Assembly (NCBI RefSeq): GCF_030323545.1
Contig: NZ_CP122954.1
Coordinates: 992,001 to 1,056,000 of the forward strand
Length of the DNA stretch: 64,000 bases
Source: Helicobacter pylori
Lineage (GTDB): Bacteria; Campylobacterota; Campylobacteria; Campylobacterales; Helicobacteraceae
Direction: 5' to 3'
Shown here: in pieces, positions 17,356 to 26,017 of the stretch
Numbering within the stretch: the first letter of the stretch is position 1
Layout: the number at the start of each line of letters is the position of its first letter
Made by a program: the position numbers and the translations under genes
Notes under the pieces: generated by a model
What the model was told of the DNA's origin: nothing
Seen by the model: only the letters and a program-made list of their open reading frames with translations
Database searches by the model: none

Positions 17356-18390
17356 TTAAAGGCTAATCGTTTCTACAAGCTTAAGCCCAAACCCGCTCAA
17401 AGCCTTATACTGCCTGTCTTCAGAAGAGCTTAAAAGCCTGAAATCCTTTATCCCCAAATTTTTTAACACTAACGCCCCAATCCCAAAATCTTTAACGATA
17501 TTGTTTTCTTTGGAATGCGTGTTCATAAAGATCAAATAACCCCCTTCGCGCTTTAAATATTCTAAAGCCTTAAAAAACACTTCAAACGCGCCAGTCGTTA
17601 AAAAATCAAAATCCTCTTTGATAGGGTGGAAACGCACTAAAGGGGCTAAACCATTGGTTGTTGCACCCTTAAACTTAAAAGCGTAATGGTTTTTTTGCTG
17701 GTGGTCTAAAAAAGTGTAGCATCGCGTTTGGTGTTTTAAAAATTCCCTTTCTTCTTGGCAAAACATTTTCAGCAAACTTTCATTTTCTAAACGATAGCTG
17801 ATCAAATCAGAAACATAGAGGGTTTTAAGGTTGTGTTTAATGGCGAAATCGTTCAAAAATTTATCCCCTCTCCTCGCCATAGAGCCATCTTCTTTCATGA
17901 TTTCACAAATCACGCTCACGGGCTTTAATCCAGCTAATTTGCACAAATCCACGCTCGCTTCAGTATGGCCCGTGCGCGCTAACACGCCTCCATCTTTTGC
18001 GATTAAAGGGAAAATATGCCCCGGGCGCACAAAATCGCTGGGTTTGGTGGCGTCTTTACACAGCAATTCAATCGTTAAATGCCTTTCAAAAGCAGAAATC
18101 CCGGTTTTGGCTTCTTTAGCGTCAATGGAAACCGTGAAAGCGGTCTCATGGTTAGAATCATTCACGCTAACCATAGGGGGTAATTCAAATTTTTTCGCTA
18201 AATCTTTAGTCAAAGACACGCAAATCAACCCCCTAGCATGCGTGGCCATGAAATTGATTTTCTCAGGGGTAGAAAAAACCCCGGCTAAAACCAAATCCCC
18301 CTCATTTTCTCTGTCTTCATCGTCCATAACAATAAGCATTTCGCCATTTTTATACGCTTCTAAAGCTTCAGTAACTCGTTTTAAGATCAT
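17356..18390 (-). CDS. ribB: 3,4-dihydroxy-2-butanone 4-phosphate synthase with degenerate GTP cyclohydrolase II half (RibBA-type)
   Basis: Makes the four-carbon unit of riboflavin from ribulose 5-phosphate. It has 344 residues: the RibB domain (about 1-200) has the acidic motif DDEDRENEGDL and the His/Glu region RTGHTEASVDLCKLAG. The second half (about 205-344) aligns in position with GTP cyclohydrolase II (HQTRCYTFLDHQQ, GIGALVLKNLGIKDFRLLSS). It lacks the three-Cys zinc motif and the RQEGRG segment, so it should not hydrolyse GTP. The separate ribA nearby supplies that activity. Confidence 0.92.
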   Translation of the reverse strand: MILKRVTEALEAYKNGEMLIVMDDEDRENEGDLVLAGVFSTPEKINFMATHARGLICVSLTKDLAKKFELPPMVSVNDSNHETAFTVSIDAKEAKTGISAFERHLTIELLCKDATKPSDFVRPGHIFPLIAKDGGVLARTGHTEASVDLCKLAGLKPVSVICEIMKEDGSMARRGDKFLNDFAIKHNLKTLYVSDLISYRLENESLLKMFCQEEREFLKHQTRCYTFLDHQQKNHYAFKFKGATTNGLAPLVRFHPIKEDFDFLTTGAFEVFFKALEYLKREGGYLIFMNTHSKENNIVKDFGIGALVLKNLGIKDFRLLSSSEDRQYKALSGFGLKLVETISL

Positions 18391-18555
18391 TCTAACTCCC
18401 TAGTTTTATTCAATAATATTTAGTTTTATAGAAAAAAGAAATATAGCATGTTTAATAACGATTATTACTTTATTGCTTCATTTAGATACAAACCGCTAAA
18501 GCCTTTAAATAAATTGAATGAAACTTCCCCTATCATGCAAGAAATGCTCAAAGAC

Positions 18556-19416
18556 TTATTCTAATGTTTGCAAATTCTGATTAATTTTTGGGCTATACCT
18601 AAAAACTTTATCCAAGATTTTAACCGCGCTTTTATGCAAAAAACGGCCAATCCTAATGCTTAAAGGTAATTTTTTAGGCCTTTGTTTTTCTGTGTTGGAG
18701 TTTTGGGAATTCATTCCATCACAAGTAATCGCAAATTCTTCTAACACATAGTTTTTGACCCCATGCCAATAATGCCTATCCATCACGCAATCTATAGGCA
18801 TCACCCATTCTTTCGCGCTGTATTTCAATAATTTTTGCGCGGCTTTTGGGGCTAAAACATACCCTTGAGTGCCAATGCCATCTTTAAAATTTAAGATTTG
18901 AGAAACCCCTTTAACGGGAGTTTTTTGTTTAGCCACATTTTCTTCTAAATGCATCAAACGGATATAGCCTAACTCGTTGATGTGTTTATCACAAAACTCC
19001 AGACTCTCTTTAAAACGATCTTTTAAAACAATATCATCTTCTAAAATACAGATCGCTTCATTGAGCTCTATGCATTTTTGCCACAACGAATAATGGCTCG
19101 CATAGCACCCAAGCTCCCCAAACCCCATCCTCTTCCCGCAATGCTTGAGCGCGTAAAAGAAATTTTTTAACGCGCAATGGGGGTGTTTTTTATTTTCACA
19201 AAAAGCCCATAAATCTTCAACCATAAAAGAAGGGTGCAAATGCTCTAAAATCAAGGGGTGTAATTGAGTGGGAGAGATTTTAGAATAGATCGCATCAAAA
19301 ATTTCATAAGAGACCCCTTGAAGTTTAAGGCTCTCTAAAAGGGGGGTTATATGAGTTTCTTTTAAGGAAAAATTTTGACAGGTTTTTGGGCTTAAATGAA
19401 TAATAAAAACACGCAT
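18556..19416 (-). CDS. Family 25 LPS glycosyltransferase (HP0805 type)
   Basis: LOS/LPS sugar transferase of glycosyltransferase family 25, 286 residues. Family landmarks are MRVFIIHLSPKTC at the N-terminus, LGELGCYASHYSLWQKC, the acidic CILEDDIVLKDRF and GTQGYVLAPKAAQKLL. ATG 19416 is chosen over an upstream in-frame ATG (19449) because it begins the conserved MRVFII and has TAAGG just upstream. A paralogue lies at 37395-38216. Members of this family add galactose or related sugars in the Lewis-antigen O-chain or core; the exact linkage made here cannot be read from sequence. Confidence 0.9.
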   Translation of the reverse strand: MRVFIIHLSPKTCQNFSLKETHITPLLESLKLQGVSYEIFDAIYSKISPTQLHPLILEHLHPSFMVEDLWAFCENKKHPHCALKNFFYALKHCGKRMGFGELGCYASHYSLWQKCIELNEAICILEDDIVLKDRFKESLEFCDKHINELGYIRLMHLEENVAKQKTPVKGVSQILNFKDGIGTQGYVLAPKAAQKLLKYSAKEWVMPIDCVMDRHYWHGVKNYVLEEFAITCDGMNSQNSNTEKQRPKKLPLSIRIGRFLHKSAVKILDKVFRYSPKINQNLQTLE

Positions 19417-19497
19417 GTTAGCCTTAATTCTTAATGCAAATAAAATCAATATTAAACAGACTTACATTCTAGCGCAAATTTTAGTAAAATACGCATC

Positions 19498-20118
19498 ATG
19501 TTAGATGATATTCCTATTACCATTCAAAAAAGTAAAAAAATCAAAACCCTAAGCTTGAATATCACGCCCTCTTTAGAAGTGATTCTCAAAATGCCCGATT
19601 CTTGCTCTCAAGCTAGGGCGAACGCTTTTTTAAAAGAACAAGAAGCTTGGCTCAAAAAAACCCTTTCAGCCATGCAAGAAAAACACTCGCTCTTGCACGC
19701 TAACCTAGAAAAATATCAAAACAAAATCCTTGTGTTTGATGAGGTGAAAAACGCCAACGATTACACCCTAACAGATCTTAAAAAAATCTTAAAAACTTAT
19801 TTAGAGCAGCAACTCCCTTTAAGCGCTCAAAAAATGCAAACTTCATACACCCATTTCAGCATTAGAAATAACGCTAAAGTTTTAGGGAGCTGCTCTTATC
19901 ATAACCGCTTGAGTTTTGCTTTATTACTGATTTGCGCCCAAAAAGAAGCGATTGATTATGTCATTATCCATGAGCTCGCCCACACGATCCACAAAAACCA
20001 TTCTCAAAATTTCTGGCGTTGCGTAAAAACCTTTTGCCCTAATTACCGCGCTCTAAGAGAGTATTTAAAACAAAGGGTTGTTTTTTATACCCAACTGCTC
20101 AAGCAACTACAGCCATAA
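19498..20118 (+). CDS. YgjP/SprT-like zinc metallopeptidase (DUF45)
   Basis: Putative zinc-dependent hydrolase of the DUF45/YgjP family, 206 residues (HP0806). The HExxH motif is HELAHTIHKNHSQNFW near residue 160, preceded by LGSCSYHNRLSFALLLI, and the C-terminal CPNYRALREYLKQR is typical. No signal peptide is present, so it acts in the cytoplasm; substrates are unknown. It is divergent from the glycosyltransferase and convergent with fecA, whose stop is only about 10 bases away. No terminator is visible between them. Confidence 0.85.
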   Translation: MLDDIPITIQKSKKIKTLSLNITPSLEVILKMPDSCSQARANAFLKEQEAWLKKTLSAMQEKHSLLHANLEKYQNKILVFDEVKNANDYTLTDLKKILKTYLEQQLPLSAQKMQTSYTHFSIRNNAKVLGSCSYHNRLSFALLLICAQKEAIDYVIIHELAHTIHKNHSQNFWRCVKTFCPNYRALREYLKQRVVFYTQLLKQLQP

Positions 20119-20128
20119 AGATTAAGCC

Positions 20129-22507
20129 TTAAAAATGATAGCTCACATACGCTGTGATGCTTCTAGGAGGTGCGGCTTCTTTACCATTAGGGCTAGTGCC
20201 TATCCCGCTAAACCAATATTTCATGTTAAAAATGTTATTGATCTGCAAGCTCGCACTAACGCTTTGCTTTTTGCGTTCCCACAAAGTGCTAGAAATTTGC
20301 AAATTCCACACCCAATACCACGGCGTCATGCCCGCTGTTTTGGTAACGATAGTGCCGTTTTTGATCGTGGGCGCGTATTGAGTGAAAGGCACGGTGTTTA
20401 ACACATCGCTATAAGCCGTGCTATAAAAGAAAGAGCTCAACCCAATCGTGGTTTTAGCGTAAGTGTAGCTCGCGTCTAAAATAAATTGGTGCGGGCTGAC
20501 AAAAGGGAGTTTTTTGCCAAAAATATCTTTTTTAGGCCCTTTAGGATTAGCAGGGTTAGTAACCATCGTGTGGCTTGTGATATTAGCATCTATAAAAGTG
20601 TAAGCCGCATGGAGATTAAGCCCTCTAATTGGCGTGTAATACAACTCTAACTCCACGCCTTGCGATCTCGCATTGACCGGTTCTTTATTATCCCCATAGC
20701 GCCCGGTAAAATAGTTATTCGCAAAAATCACAAAATAATTCGCGTTAAAACTCACTTGATTGTTGAAATAATATCTTGAGCCGCCTTCCATGACATTAAA
20801 GATTTGAAAATAATCCGTGCTTGCGCCTACAAAACTACCGATATTGCTGAACTGTGGCGGAATGTAACTTCTTTGATAGTTGAAATAAAACAACCAATCT
20901 TTAATGGGTTTATAACCGACATTCACTGCTGGATTCCATTGGTTATAACGATCTTTAATGGTTTTTGGGACTTGACCTTCTTTAAAAGGGGGAGCGTCTT
21001 TTTTTTCGTAATTTAAAAAAGTGTATCTCAAGCCCGGCGTGATCGTTAGCATGCCGTCATTGAAATTGATTTCATCGCTGGCATACACAGCAGTATAATT
21101 GTTGAAATTATTGAGTGAAGTTCCTGCATCAAACCCACTACTATTATTAGGCATGCTAGGGTTTTTCCTAGTGGTGGATCGGCGGTATAAATCTTCAGTT
21201 AAAAAGCGCATTCCCATATTAAAAGTTTGTTTGACTTTACCGGTATTGACGATAAGATTGAGTTTTGGCTCAAAGGCATTCACCACGAAGCGGCGGATAT
21301 TGTCAAAAAATTGCCAACAAGGGCTGTTCGTGTCGCTATAAGAATACAAACCGCAATTAGGGTTTTTCGCGCTAATTTCTCCTTTTCCTTTAAAGGGTAA
21401 AATCTTATTTTGACTGCTCATATACACGCTTTGGTATTGGTTGGAAAACCCAAAATCCCTACTCATGTCATGCGTGAAATAAGTGAATTTAAAATCTCCC
21501 CCCACTTTCCTATCCGGATCGCCAAAATAATTTTGATACACGATCCCAAAGCGTTTGGCTCGCCCTCCATCTTGATTGTCAGGGCGCTCATTAATGAAGC
21601 GGTTATAGGCGTAATCTTGTGCACTCAAAGTGCCTGGATGGTAAGAATTGTATTGATAATATTGGTAATAAGCTTTAAAAGTGTTGGTCGCATTGATCTT
21701 ATAGATCGCATCCAACAAGTAGTTTTGCACCTTTGTAGGGCTGTTTTGCCTGAAACCTTGCCCGTTAATCCAATTGCCTTGGGCGCTAATTCCTATATAC
21801 TTACCCAACATCCCGGCCGTTCGCCCATAAGTGTTAAACAGCATTTGGTTTCCTAAAGTTTGGGCTAAAGGCTTACCTTTTTCTTCAGGATCGACAAAAT
21901 TCCCATTAGAGGATCGCCCCCAAAAAGTGATCCTTTCAGCCGCTTGATTTTCCCACTCTTTAGGGATTTCTTTAGTGATGATATTCACCACGCCTCCAAA
22001 AGTGTTAGGGCCATATTGCACGCTCGTTCCCCCTTTAATCACATCAATCCTATCCACTGACTGGAAGGTTACAGGGAAAATCGCCAGTTCAATATTAGAA
22101 TACGGCGCGCCATAAATGGGGATACCATTGACTAAAATCATGCCCGTATTGCTATGCCCGTTACCTCCCCCACCAAAACCGCGCACCGAAATTTTGGGCA
22201 ACACGCCTGTGCCTGTAGCGTCTCTGATTTGAATCCCAGGCACGTTTTGCAAAGCGTTTTCAATATTCAAATTACCCGTTTTTTTGAGTTCTTTGTTGGA
22301 AATCACCGTGCGAGAGCTTGTGGAATTACGCACTTCTTCGCTTTGCCATGAAAGCGGCGCGGTTGAGCTGAATTTTTGCTCAGTGGTTGTAACTTTTTTT
22401 AAAAAATGGTGCTTATCTTTTGCGATCATAAAAGAATTAAAAGTCCAAAAAGTCAAAACGACCGACGCTAAAAAATACGGGGTTTTTACCCTCAAATAAC
22501 CATTCAT
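20129..22507 (-). CDS. fecA: TonB-dependent iron (ferric dicitrate-type) receptor FecA2
   Basis: Outer-membrane TonB-dependent receptor, about 792 residues, at the position of HP0807 (one of three FecA paralogues in the species). Signal peptide, then plug domain: VISNKELKKTGNLNIENALQNVPGIQIRD, GFGGGGNGHSNTGMILVNGIP, IDVIKGGTSVQYGPNTFGG. A 22-strand barrel follows, ending in SITAYVSYHF with the terminal Phe. ATG 22507 is preferred over 22525 because AGAAAGG lies 8 bases before it. A Fur-box-like sequence overlaps the promoter. The true ligand (ferric citrate or another chelate) is not shown by sequence. Confidence 0.92.
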   Translation of the reverse strand: MNGYLRVKTPYFLASVVLTFWTFNSFMIAKDKHHFLKKVTTTEQKFSSTAPLSWQSEEVRNSTSSRTVISNKELKKTGNLNIENALQNVPGIQIRDATGTGVLPKISVRGFGGGGNGHSNTGMILVNGIPIYGAPYSNIELAIFPVTFQSVDRIDVIKGGTSVQYGPNTFGGVVNIITKEIPKEWENQAAERITFWGRSSNGNFVDPEEKGKPLAQTLGNQMLFNTYGRTAGMLGKYIGISAQGNWINGQGFRQNSPTKVQNYLLDAIYKINATNTFKAYYQYYQYNSYHPGTLSAQDYAYNRFINERPDNQDGGRAKRFGIVYQNYFGDPDRKVGGDFKFTYFTHDMSRDFGFSNQYQSVYMSSQNKILPFKGKGEISAKNPNCGLYSYSDTNSPCWQFFDNIRRFVVNAFEPKLNLIVNTGKVKQTFNMGMRFLTEDLYRRSTTRKNPSMPNNSSGFDAGTSLNNFNNYTAVYASDEINFNDGMLTITPGLRYTFLNYEKKDAPPFKEGQVPKTIKDRYNQWNPAVNVGYKPIKDWLFYFNYQRSYIPPQFSNIGSFVGASTDYFQIFNVMEGGSRYYFNNQVSFNANYFVIFANNYFTGRYGDNKEPVNARSQGVELELYYTPIRGLNLHAAYTFIDANITSHTMVTNPANPKGPKKDIFGKKLPFVSPHQFILDASYTYAKTTIGLSSFFYSTAYSDVLNTVPFTQYAPTIKNGTIVTKTAGMTPWYWVWNLQISSTLWERKKQSVSASLQINNIFNMKYWFSGIGTSPNGKEAAPPRSITAYVSYHF

Positions 22508-22544
22508 TATGATAACCTTTCTCATTTAATTCAAACCGATGCAT

Positions 22545-22570
22545 ATTATAAAAATAATCATTATAATTAA
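22545..22570 (-). promoter_or_regulatory. fecA promoter with Fur-box-like operator
   Basis: On the minus strand a TATAAT -10 lies at 22550-22545. Immediately upstream, 22570-22554, is an AT-only dyad reading on the plus strand ATAATCATTATAATTAA, close to the TAATAATnATTATTA operator described for H. pylori Fur. Its position between -10 and -35 would let iron-bound Fur block transcription. Confidence 0.5.
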
Positions 22571-22698
22571 CTTAAATTTTGAAGTTTGATTTTTTTATTT
22601 GCAATTTGTTATCAAAACGATTTGAAAAAGGTTTTTTGCGTTTTTAAACAGCTGCTAAGCGTTTTTTAAAACAGAATGTTAGTTTTAGAATGCGTTAT

Positions 22699-23058
22699 TT
22701 ATCTATTTGACGCAGAAACCATCACAACCGCTATCGCAAAACCAGCGTCATGGCTGATGCTCGCGCTCAAGCTTTGGATATTGAAATAATCCATTTTTTC
22801 TTTAGAAAGGGTGATTAAGGGGGCGTTTTTAGGGCTTTTAGAAATATGCATGTCTAAAAAGCTCAATTCCTTACCAATACCCACTTGAAGGGCTTTAGAG
22901 CAAGCCTCTTTAAGCGCGAAAAACCCGGCGATACTGCTGGATTTATCCTTACATAAAACGATCTCACTTGGCGATAAAAAACGCTCTAAAAACTTCATTT
23001 TAAAGCGTTTTACGCACTTTTCTATCCTAGCAACAGAGACAATATCTATGCCAATCAT
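22699..23058 (-). CDS. acpS: Holo-[acyl-carrier-protein] synthase
   Basis: Transfers 4'-phosphopantetheine from CoA to ACP, 119 residues, standard for AcpS. The N-terminal IGIDIVSVARIEKC carries the Mg-binding Asp. The second signature is GFFALKEACSKALQVGIG, with the Glu-Lys pair, and the C-terminus has ISHDAGFAIAVVMV. It starts 6 bases after fliL on the same strand. Coenzyme A for this reaction is made by coaBC and coaE, also in this window. Confidence 0.95.
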   Translation of the reverse strand: MIGIDIVSVARIEKCVKRFKMKFLERFLSPSEIVLCKDKSSSIAGFFALKEACSKALQVGIGKELSFLDMHISKSPKNAPLITLSKEKMDYFNIQSLSASISHDAGFAIAVVMVSASNR

Positions 23059-23064
23059 TTAAAA

Positions 23065-23616
23065 TTATTGGATGATAAAATCAGTGAAAAAGACATTTTT
23101 AATAAAGCCATCAATCAAAAACGAATTCAAATGGCTCTTAATTTCATCTTTAAGCTTGTTTTTGCCTTTATTGGTAACCACTTCTTCCACGCTTTTAGAC
23201 GATAGAATTTCTATAATCGTGTCTTTAATCGCTGTGTCCTTAACCTTGACTTCATTTAAAAGCTTTTCATTACTCAATTCTAACGAAATAGAAGCCTTAA
23301 GGTAGCGTCTGCCATTTTGAGAAACCAAATTCACCGCAAAAGGCGCATCAATCGCATACAAAGGCCCAAGCACCAAATATTGCTGGATATTAGAGCCTTC
23401 TTTGGCCTCTTGATTTTTATTCGCCATAGGATTAGCTTGAACTTCTTGGGTGTTTTTAGAAGCGTTTTCTTTAGATTCTTCCTTATTCCCCATAAGTAGC
23501 ATGATAATCACCCCCACCAATAAAAGCATCACTAACACGCTCCCGATAATGACAAATAAAAGGGCTTTACTTTTTTTGGGAGGTTGTTGCGCGGTATTTT
23601 CTTGTTCTTCTGCCAT
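23065..23616 (-). CDS. fliL: Flagellar basal-body protein FliL
   Basis: Inner-membrane protein that surrounds the flagellar stator and supports torque, 183 residues. A short cytoplasmic tail with PPKKSKA precedes one membrane helix (ALLFVIIGSVLVMLLLVGVI, about 19-42). An Asn/Glu-rich linker is followed by a periplasmic stomatin-like domain from about residue 85 (APFAVNLVSQNGRRYLKASISLEL), ending in GFIKNVFFTDFIIQ. It lies between rsmD and acpS in a tight minus-strand row. Its stator partners MotA and MotB are encoded 4 kb away in this window. Confidence 0.94.
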   Translation of the reverse strand: MAEEQENTAQQPPKKSKALLFVIIGSVLVMLLLVGVIIMLLMGNKEESKENASKNTQEVQANPMANKNQEAKEGSNIQQYLVLGPLYAIDAPFAVNLVSQNGRRYLKASISLELSNEKLLNEVKVKDTAIKDTIIEILSSKSVEEVVTNKGKNKLKDEIKSHLNSFLIDGFIKNVFFTDFIIQ

Positions 23617-23624
23617 GCCTATTC

Positions 23625-24227
23625 CTATTGAAAATAAGTTAAAGTGGTTTTTCCAAATTTTTTCTGTTTGATTATAGCTAAAGTTACAAGACTTTTAGGC
23701 ATTTCATGCGCGCTTTCATGCTCAAAAACCACTAAAAGATTTTTTGGATTGAAGCGTTTCAATAATGTTTCTAAAGCTTGAAAACACTTTTCATAAATCC
23801 CTAAAAACCCGCTTGTTTCAAAAGGAGGATCAAAATAAAGGATATTCAAAACGCCATTTTTTAAACACAGAGTGGGCAAAAGCTTGAAAGCGTCATCTAA
23901 AAAGGTTTGAATTTCAATTTCCTTTTTCAGGCGGTTTTTAAAAAGGGAAATATTTTCTAAAAGCGTGGCATAAGCGCTTTTATTTTGCTCAAAAAACACT
24001 GCACTTTTAGCCCCCCTACTCAAAGCCTCTAAACCCATAGAAGCGCTTCCTGAAAACACCTCTATAAAATGCGCTCCCCTAATTTCTGCTTGCAAGGTGT
24101 TAAAAAACGACTCTCTTACGATCGCTTTCGTGGGGCGCGTGCTAGAAATTTCAGGCAAATTCAAACCCAATCCCTTACAAGCCCCCCCAATAATCTTAAA
24201 TTTTTTTACTGGCTGATGATTTGGCAT
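23625..24227 (-). CDS. rsmD: 16S rRNA (guanine-966-N2) methyltransferase RsmD-like
   Basis: S-adenosylmethionine-dependent RNA methyltransferase, 200 residues. The N-terminal FKIIGGACKGLGLNLPEISSTRPTKAIVRESFF is typical of RsmD/YhhF. The SAM site is EVFSGSASMGLEALSRGA and the catalytic motif is YFDPPF. It overlaps the upstream small gene by 22 bases and is followed 9 bases later by fliL. The site modified in H. pylori rRNA is inferred from the family. Confidence 0.9.
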   Translation of the reverse strand: MPNHQPVKKFKIIGGACKGLGLNLPEISSTRPTKAIVRESFFNTLQAEIRGAHFIEVFSGSASMGLEALSRGAKSAVFFEQNKSAYATLLENISLFKNRLKKEIEIQTFLDDAFKLLPTLCLKNGVLNILYFDPPFETSGFLGIYEKCFQALETLLKRFNPKNLLVVFEHESAHEMPKSLVTLAIIKQKKFGKTTLTYFQ

Positions 24228-24532
24228 AATTTGTGGGTGTATTCTTCTAGTAATTGCTGGATCTTTTGCTCTTTAGAAAATTGGATTTCTTCGCAAGGTT
24301 TTTCGCTCGTCTTTAAAGCGTGATAAAAATTTTTTATATCTTCTTTCACGCTCTGTTTAGTGAAAGGCTTTCTTAAGCGCTCTTCTATAAAGCATAGGGG
24401 CTTATTGGTTTCTAGCGTTTCATCATCGCTTAAAACAAAGTCGCAAACTTCCACAGGAGAAAGACAACCGCTCAAATAAAATTCCAAACTTTTTTGGTTC
24501 AACAAAGACTTGCAAGAAAGAAAAATTTTCAA
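24206..24532 (-). CDS. Small conserved protein of unknown function (HP0811 position)
   Basis: A 108-residue cytoplasmic protein without a recognised domain. It has no signal peptide or membrane segment. The C-terminal half is helical and charged (KEDIKNFYHALKTSEKP, KEQKIQQLLEEYTHKL), and five cysteines are scattered along it. It overlaps rsmD by 22 bases, which suggests coupled translation, and is first in the row leading to fliL and acpS. The upstream intergenic region holds the sRNA on the opposite strand. Confidence 0.7.
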   Translation of the reverse strand: MKIFLSCKSLLNQKSLEFYLSGCLSPVEVCDFVLSDDETLETNKPLCFIEERLRKPFTKQSVKEDIKNFYHALKTSEKPCEEIQFSKEQKIQQLLEEYTHKLCQIISQ

Positions 24533-24680
24533 AAAACCCCTTTTATCCCATCAATTTAAATTGTTTCAAATTATAGCAATTCTTTCTTTTAAGCGCCATA
24601 TTAAATAAATAAATTCAAAAATTGTTTCATTTTGTAAAAAAGTTAAAAAGAATGTTAAAAGTAGAGTTTAAATAACATCG

Positions 24681-24700
24681 TTTTTTTTTTTTTGTATAAT
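24681..24700 (+). promoter_or_regulatory. T13 tract and TATAAT -10 of the small RNA promoter
   Basis: Thirteen consecutive T (24681-24693), one G, then TATAAT (24695-24700). The homopolymer lies in the -35 to -10 spacer, so slipped-strand changes of its length would alter promoter strength. This arrangement is what is described for the phase-variable promoter of the H. pylori sRNA NikS (HPnc4160). Confidence 0.75.
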
Positions 24701-24706
24701 GCTCGG

Positions 24707-24810
24707 CGAAGGTAAGAGCAAAAGGCAAAAATATTCCTTCCTTCTTTACTATAACTTAGCATTTTAATAAACTTTTTCATTAAAATGTCCTGACGCTCTT
24801 ACCTTTCCCC
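24707..24810 (+). ncRNA. nikS: Small RNA, probably NikS/HPnc4160
   Basis: An intergenic transcript is predicted between the HP0811- and HP0812-type genes, downstream of a perfect -10 box. It folds strongly: AAGGTAAGAGC (24709-24719) pairs perfectly with GCTCTTACCTT (24795-24805), and an inner hairpin pairs CATTTTAAT (24760-24768) with ATTAAAATG (24779-24787). No open reading frame is present. The position and the T-repeat promoter match NikS, an sRNA of about 100 nt reported to repress virulence factors including CagA and VacA, with its own expression repressed by nickel-bound NikR. The name rests on memory of location and promoter, not on alignment. The 3' end is uncertain because no U-tract follows. 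Confidence 0.65.
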
Positions 24811-24875
24811 CTTTAAAAAAATGCAAGCTTTTTATTAATTATTAATTATTATTAGATTGTCAAAATGCTTTTAAT

Positions 24876-25910
24876 TTACATTTTATTTTTTTTCACAAAC
24901 TCTAACGCCTTGAAACGCTCCCCCAAACCCCCAGGGCTAATTAGGGGCTTGATTTTAGCCGCTTCTTTCAAATACCTTTCATAACCCACGCTCTTTGAAA
25001 ATATTTCTAACAATCCCATAAGCCCCATATCAAGCAAAGCGTTAGCCTGCGATTTGAAGAATGAAAATTGTGCATGGTGTTTTTCAAACAAAAAGCGCAC
25101 CAAAGAAAAATTGACATCATAGGTCAAATCGCTCTTTTGATACAAAGAAGCTAGATTGTTTAAAATATCCTTAAAATCCAGTGCTTGGTGGTTTTTAAAA
25201 GCCCTTAAATGCATGTCTTTTCTCTCTGTTTCATCGCCATAATCAAAGCTCAAAAACACCCAAGAAGGAGCCTCATTCAATTTTGCTAACAAATCCTTAA
25301 TGAAAGCCTCTAAAAACAACGGCGCGCACCCTTGTTTTAAATCCAAATTTTTAAGAAGTTCTTTAGTGGGTTCATCAATAGCGCCCCAAACGCCCTTATG
25401 ATCATGGGTGATAAAAAGCATTTTGTTATCTTTGATGATCTCGCAAGCGAACGCGTCAAACAATTCATTAGAGACAACAAACGCATTTTCATGCCCCTTG
25501 AAATCTAGATCTTTCAGATCGCAGATCGTCAAATCCAATTGCGTGGTTTGTTTGAAAATAGTTCGTTGGAGTTTTTGCAATTCCTTTAAAGGCTCACAGC
25601 TGATAAACTCGCATTTTTCCATTACGCCCACGCTCAAAGCGTTTAAAAAACTGGCTATATCGCTCAAAAAATGCCCATGATGAGAGCCAATTTCTACAAT
25701 TTTTAAAGGCAAAAATAATTTTTCTTCTTCTAAAAGCTTGATGATATAAAACGCCATAGCGCCCCCAAAAAACTTACTCAAAGACACCGAAGTGTAAAAA
25801 TCCCCTTTTGGACCGATTAGCGCCTTTCTGTAATACCCCTTTTTTCCATAAAGCCACTCTTGCATGTAATTCCCAAACGATCGCACGATTTTCCTTTCAT
25901 TCAAACTCAT
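24876..25910 (-). CDS. SAM-dependent methyltransferase of the MidA/NDUFAF7 family (DUF185)
   Basis: Predicted class I methyltransferase, about 344 residues (HP0812). The family opening is MSLNERKIVRSFGNYMQEWLYG followed by GYYRKALIGPKGDFYTSVSLSKFFG. The SAM motif is KIVEIGSHHGHFLSDIASFL. FVVSNELFDAFACEII is the conserved NELxDA segment, and FLSFDYGDE is also typical. In mitochondria the homologue methylates an arginine of complex I; the bacterial substrate is unknown. An in-frame ATG at 25946 would add 12 hydrophobic residues; 25910 fits the family start better. Neither has a strong ribosome-binding site. Confidence 0.8.
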   Translation of the reverse strand: MSLNERKIVRSFGNYMQEWLYGKKGYYRKALIGPKGDFYTSVSLSKFFGGAMAFYIIKLLEEEKLFLPLKIVEIGSHHGHFLSDIASFLNALSVGVMEKCEFISCEPLKELQKLQRTIFKQTTQLDLTICDLKDLDFKGHENAFVVSNELFDAFACEIIKDNKMLFITHDHKGVWGAIDEPTKELLKNLDLKQGCAPLFLEAFIKDLLAKLNEAPSWVFLSFDYGDETERKDMHLRAFKNHQALDFKDILNNLASLYQKSDLTYDVNFSLVRFLFEKHHAQFSFFKSQANALLDMGLMGLLEIFSKSVGYERYLKEAAKIKPLISPGGLGERFKALEFVKKNKM

Positions 25911-26017
25911 CTCAACCAACAATAATAGAAGCGCTATTCTAGTCAAAATCGCCTTATTTTTGCGCTATGATATTCCATAATAATGACTTTTAGGCTAGTT
26001 TGAAGGGAGTGTAGAGT

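Noticed and set aside
20135-21856. Several 70-150-codon plus-strand frames across fecA
   Set aside because: All are complements of the fecA barrel-coding sequence, which has clear TonB-receptor motifs in one frame.
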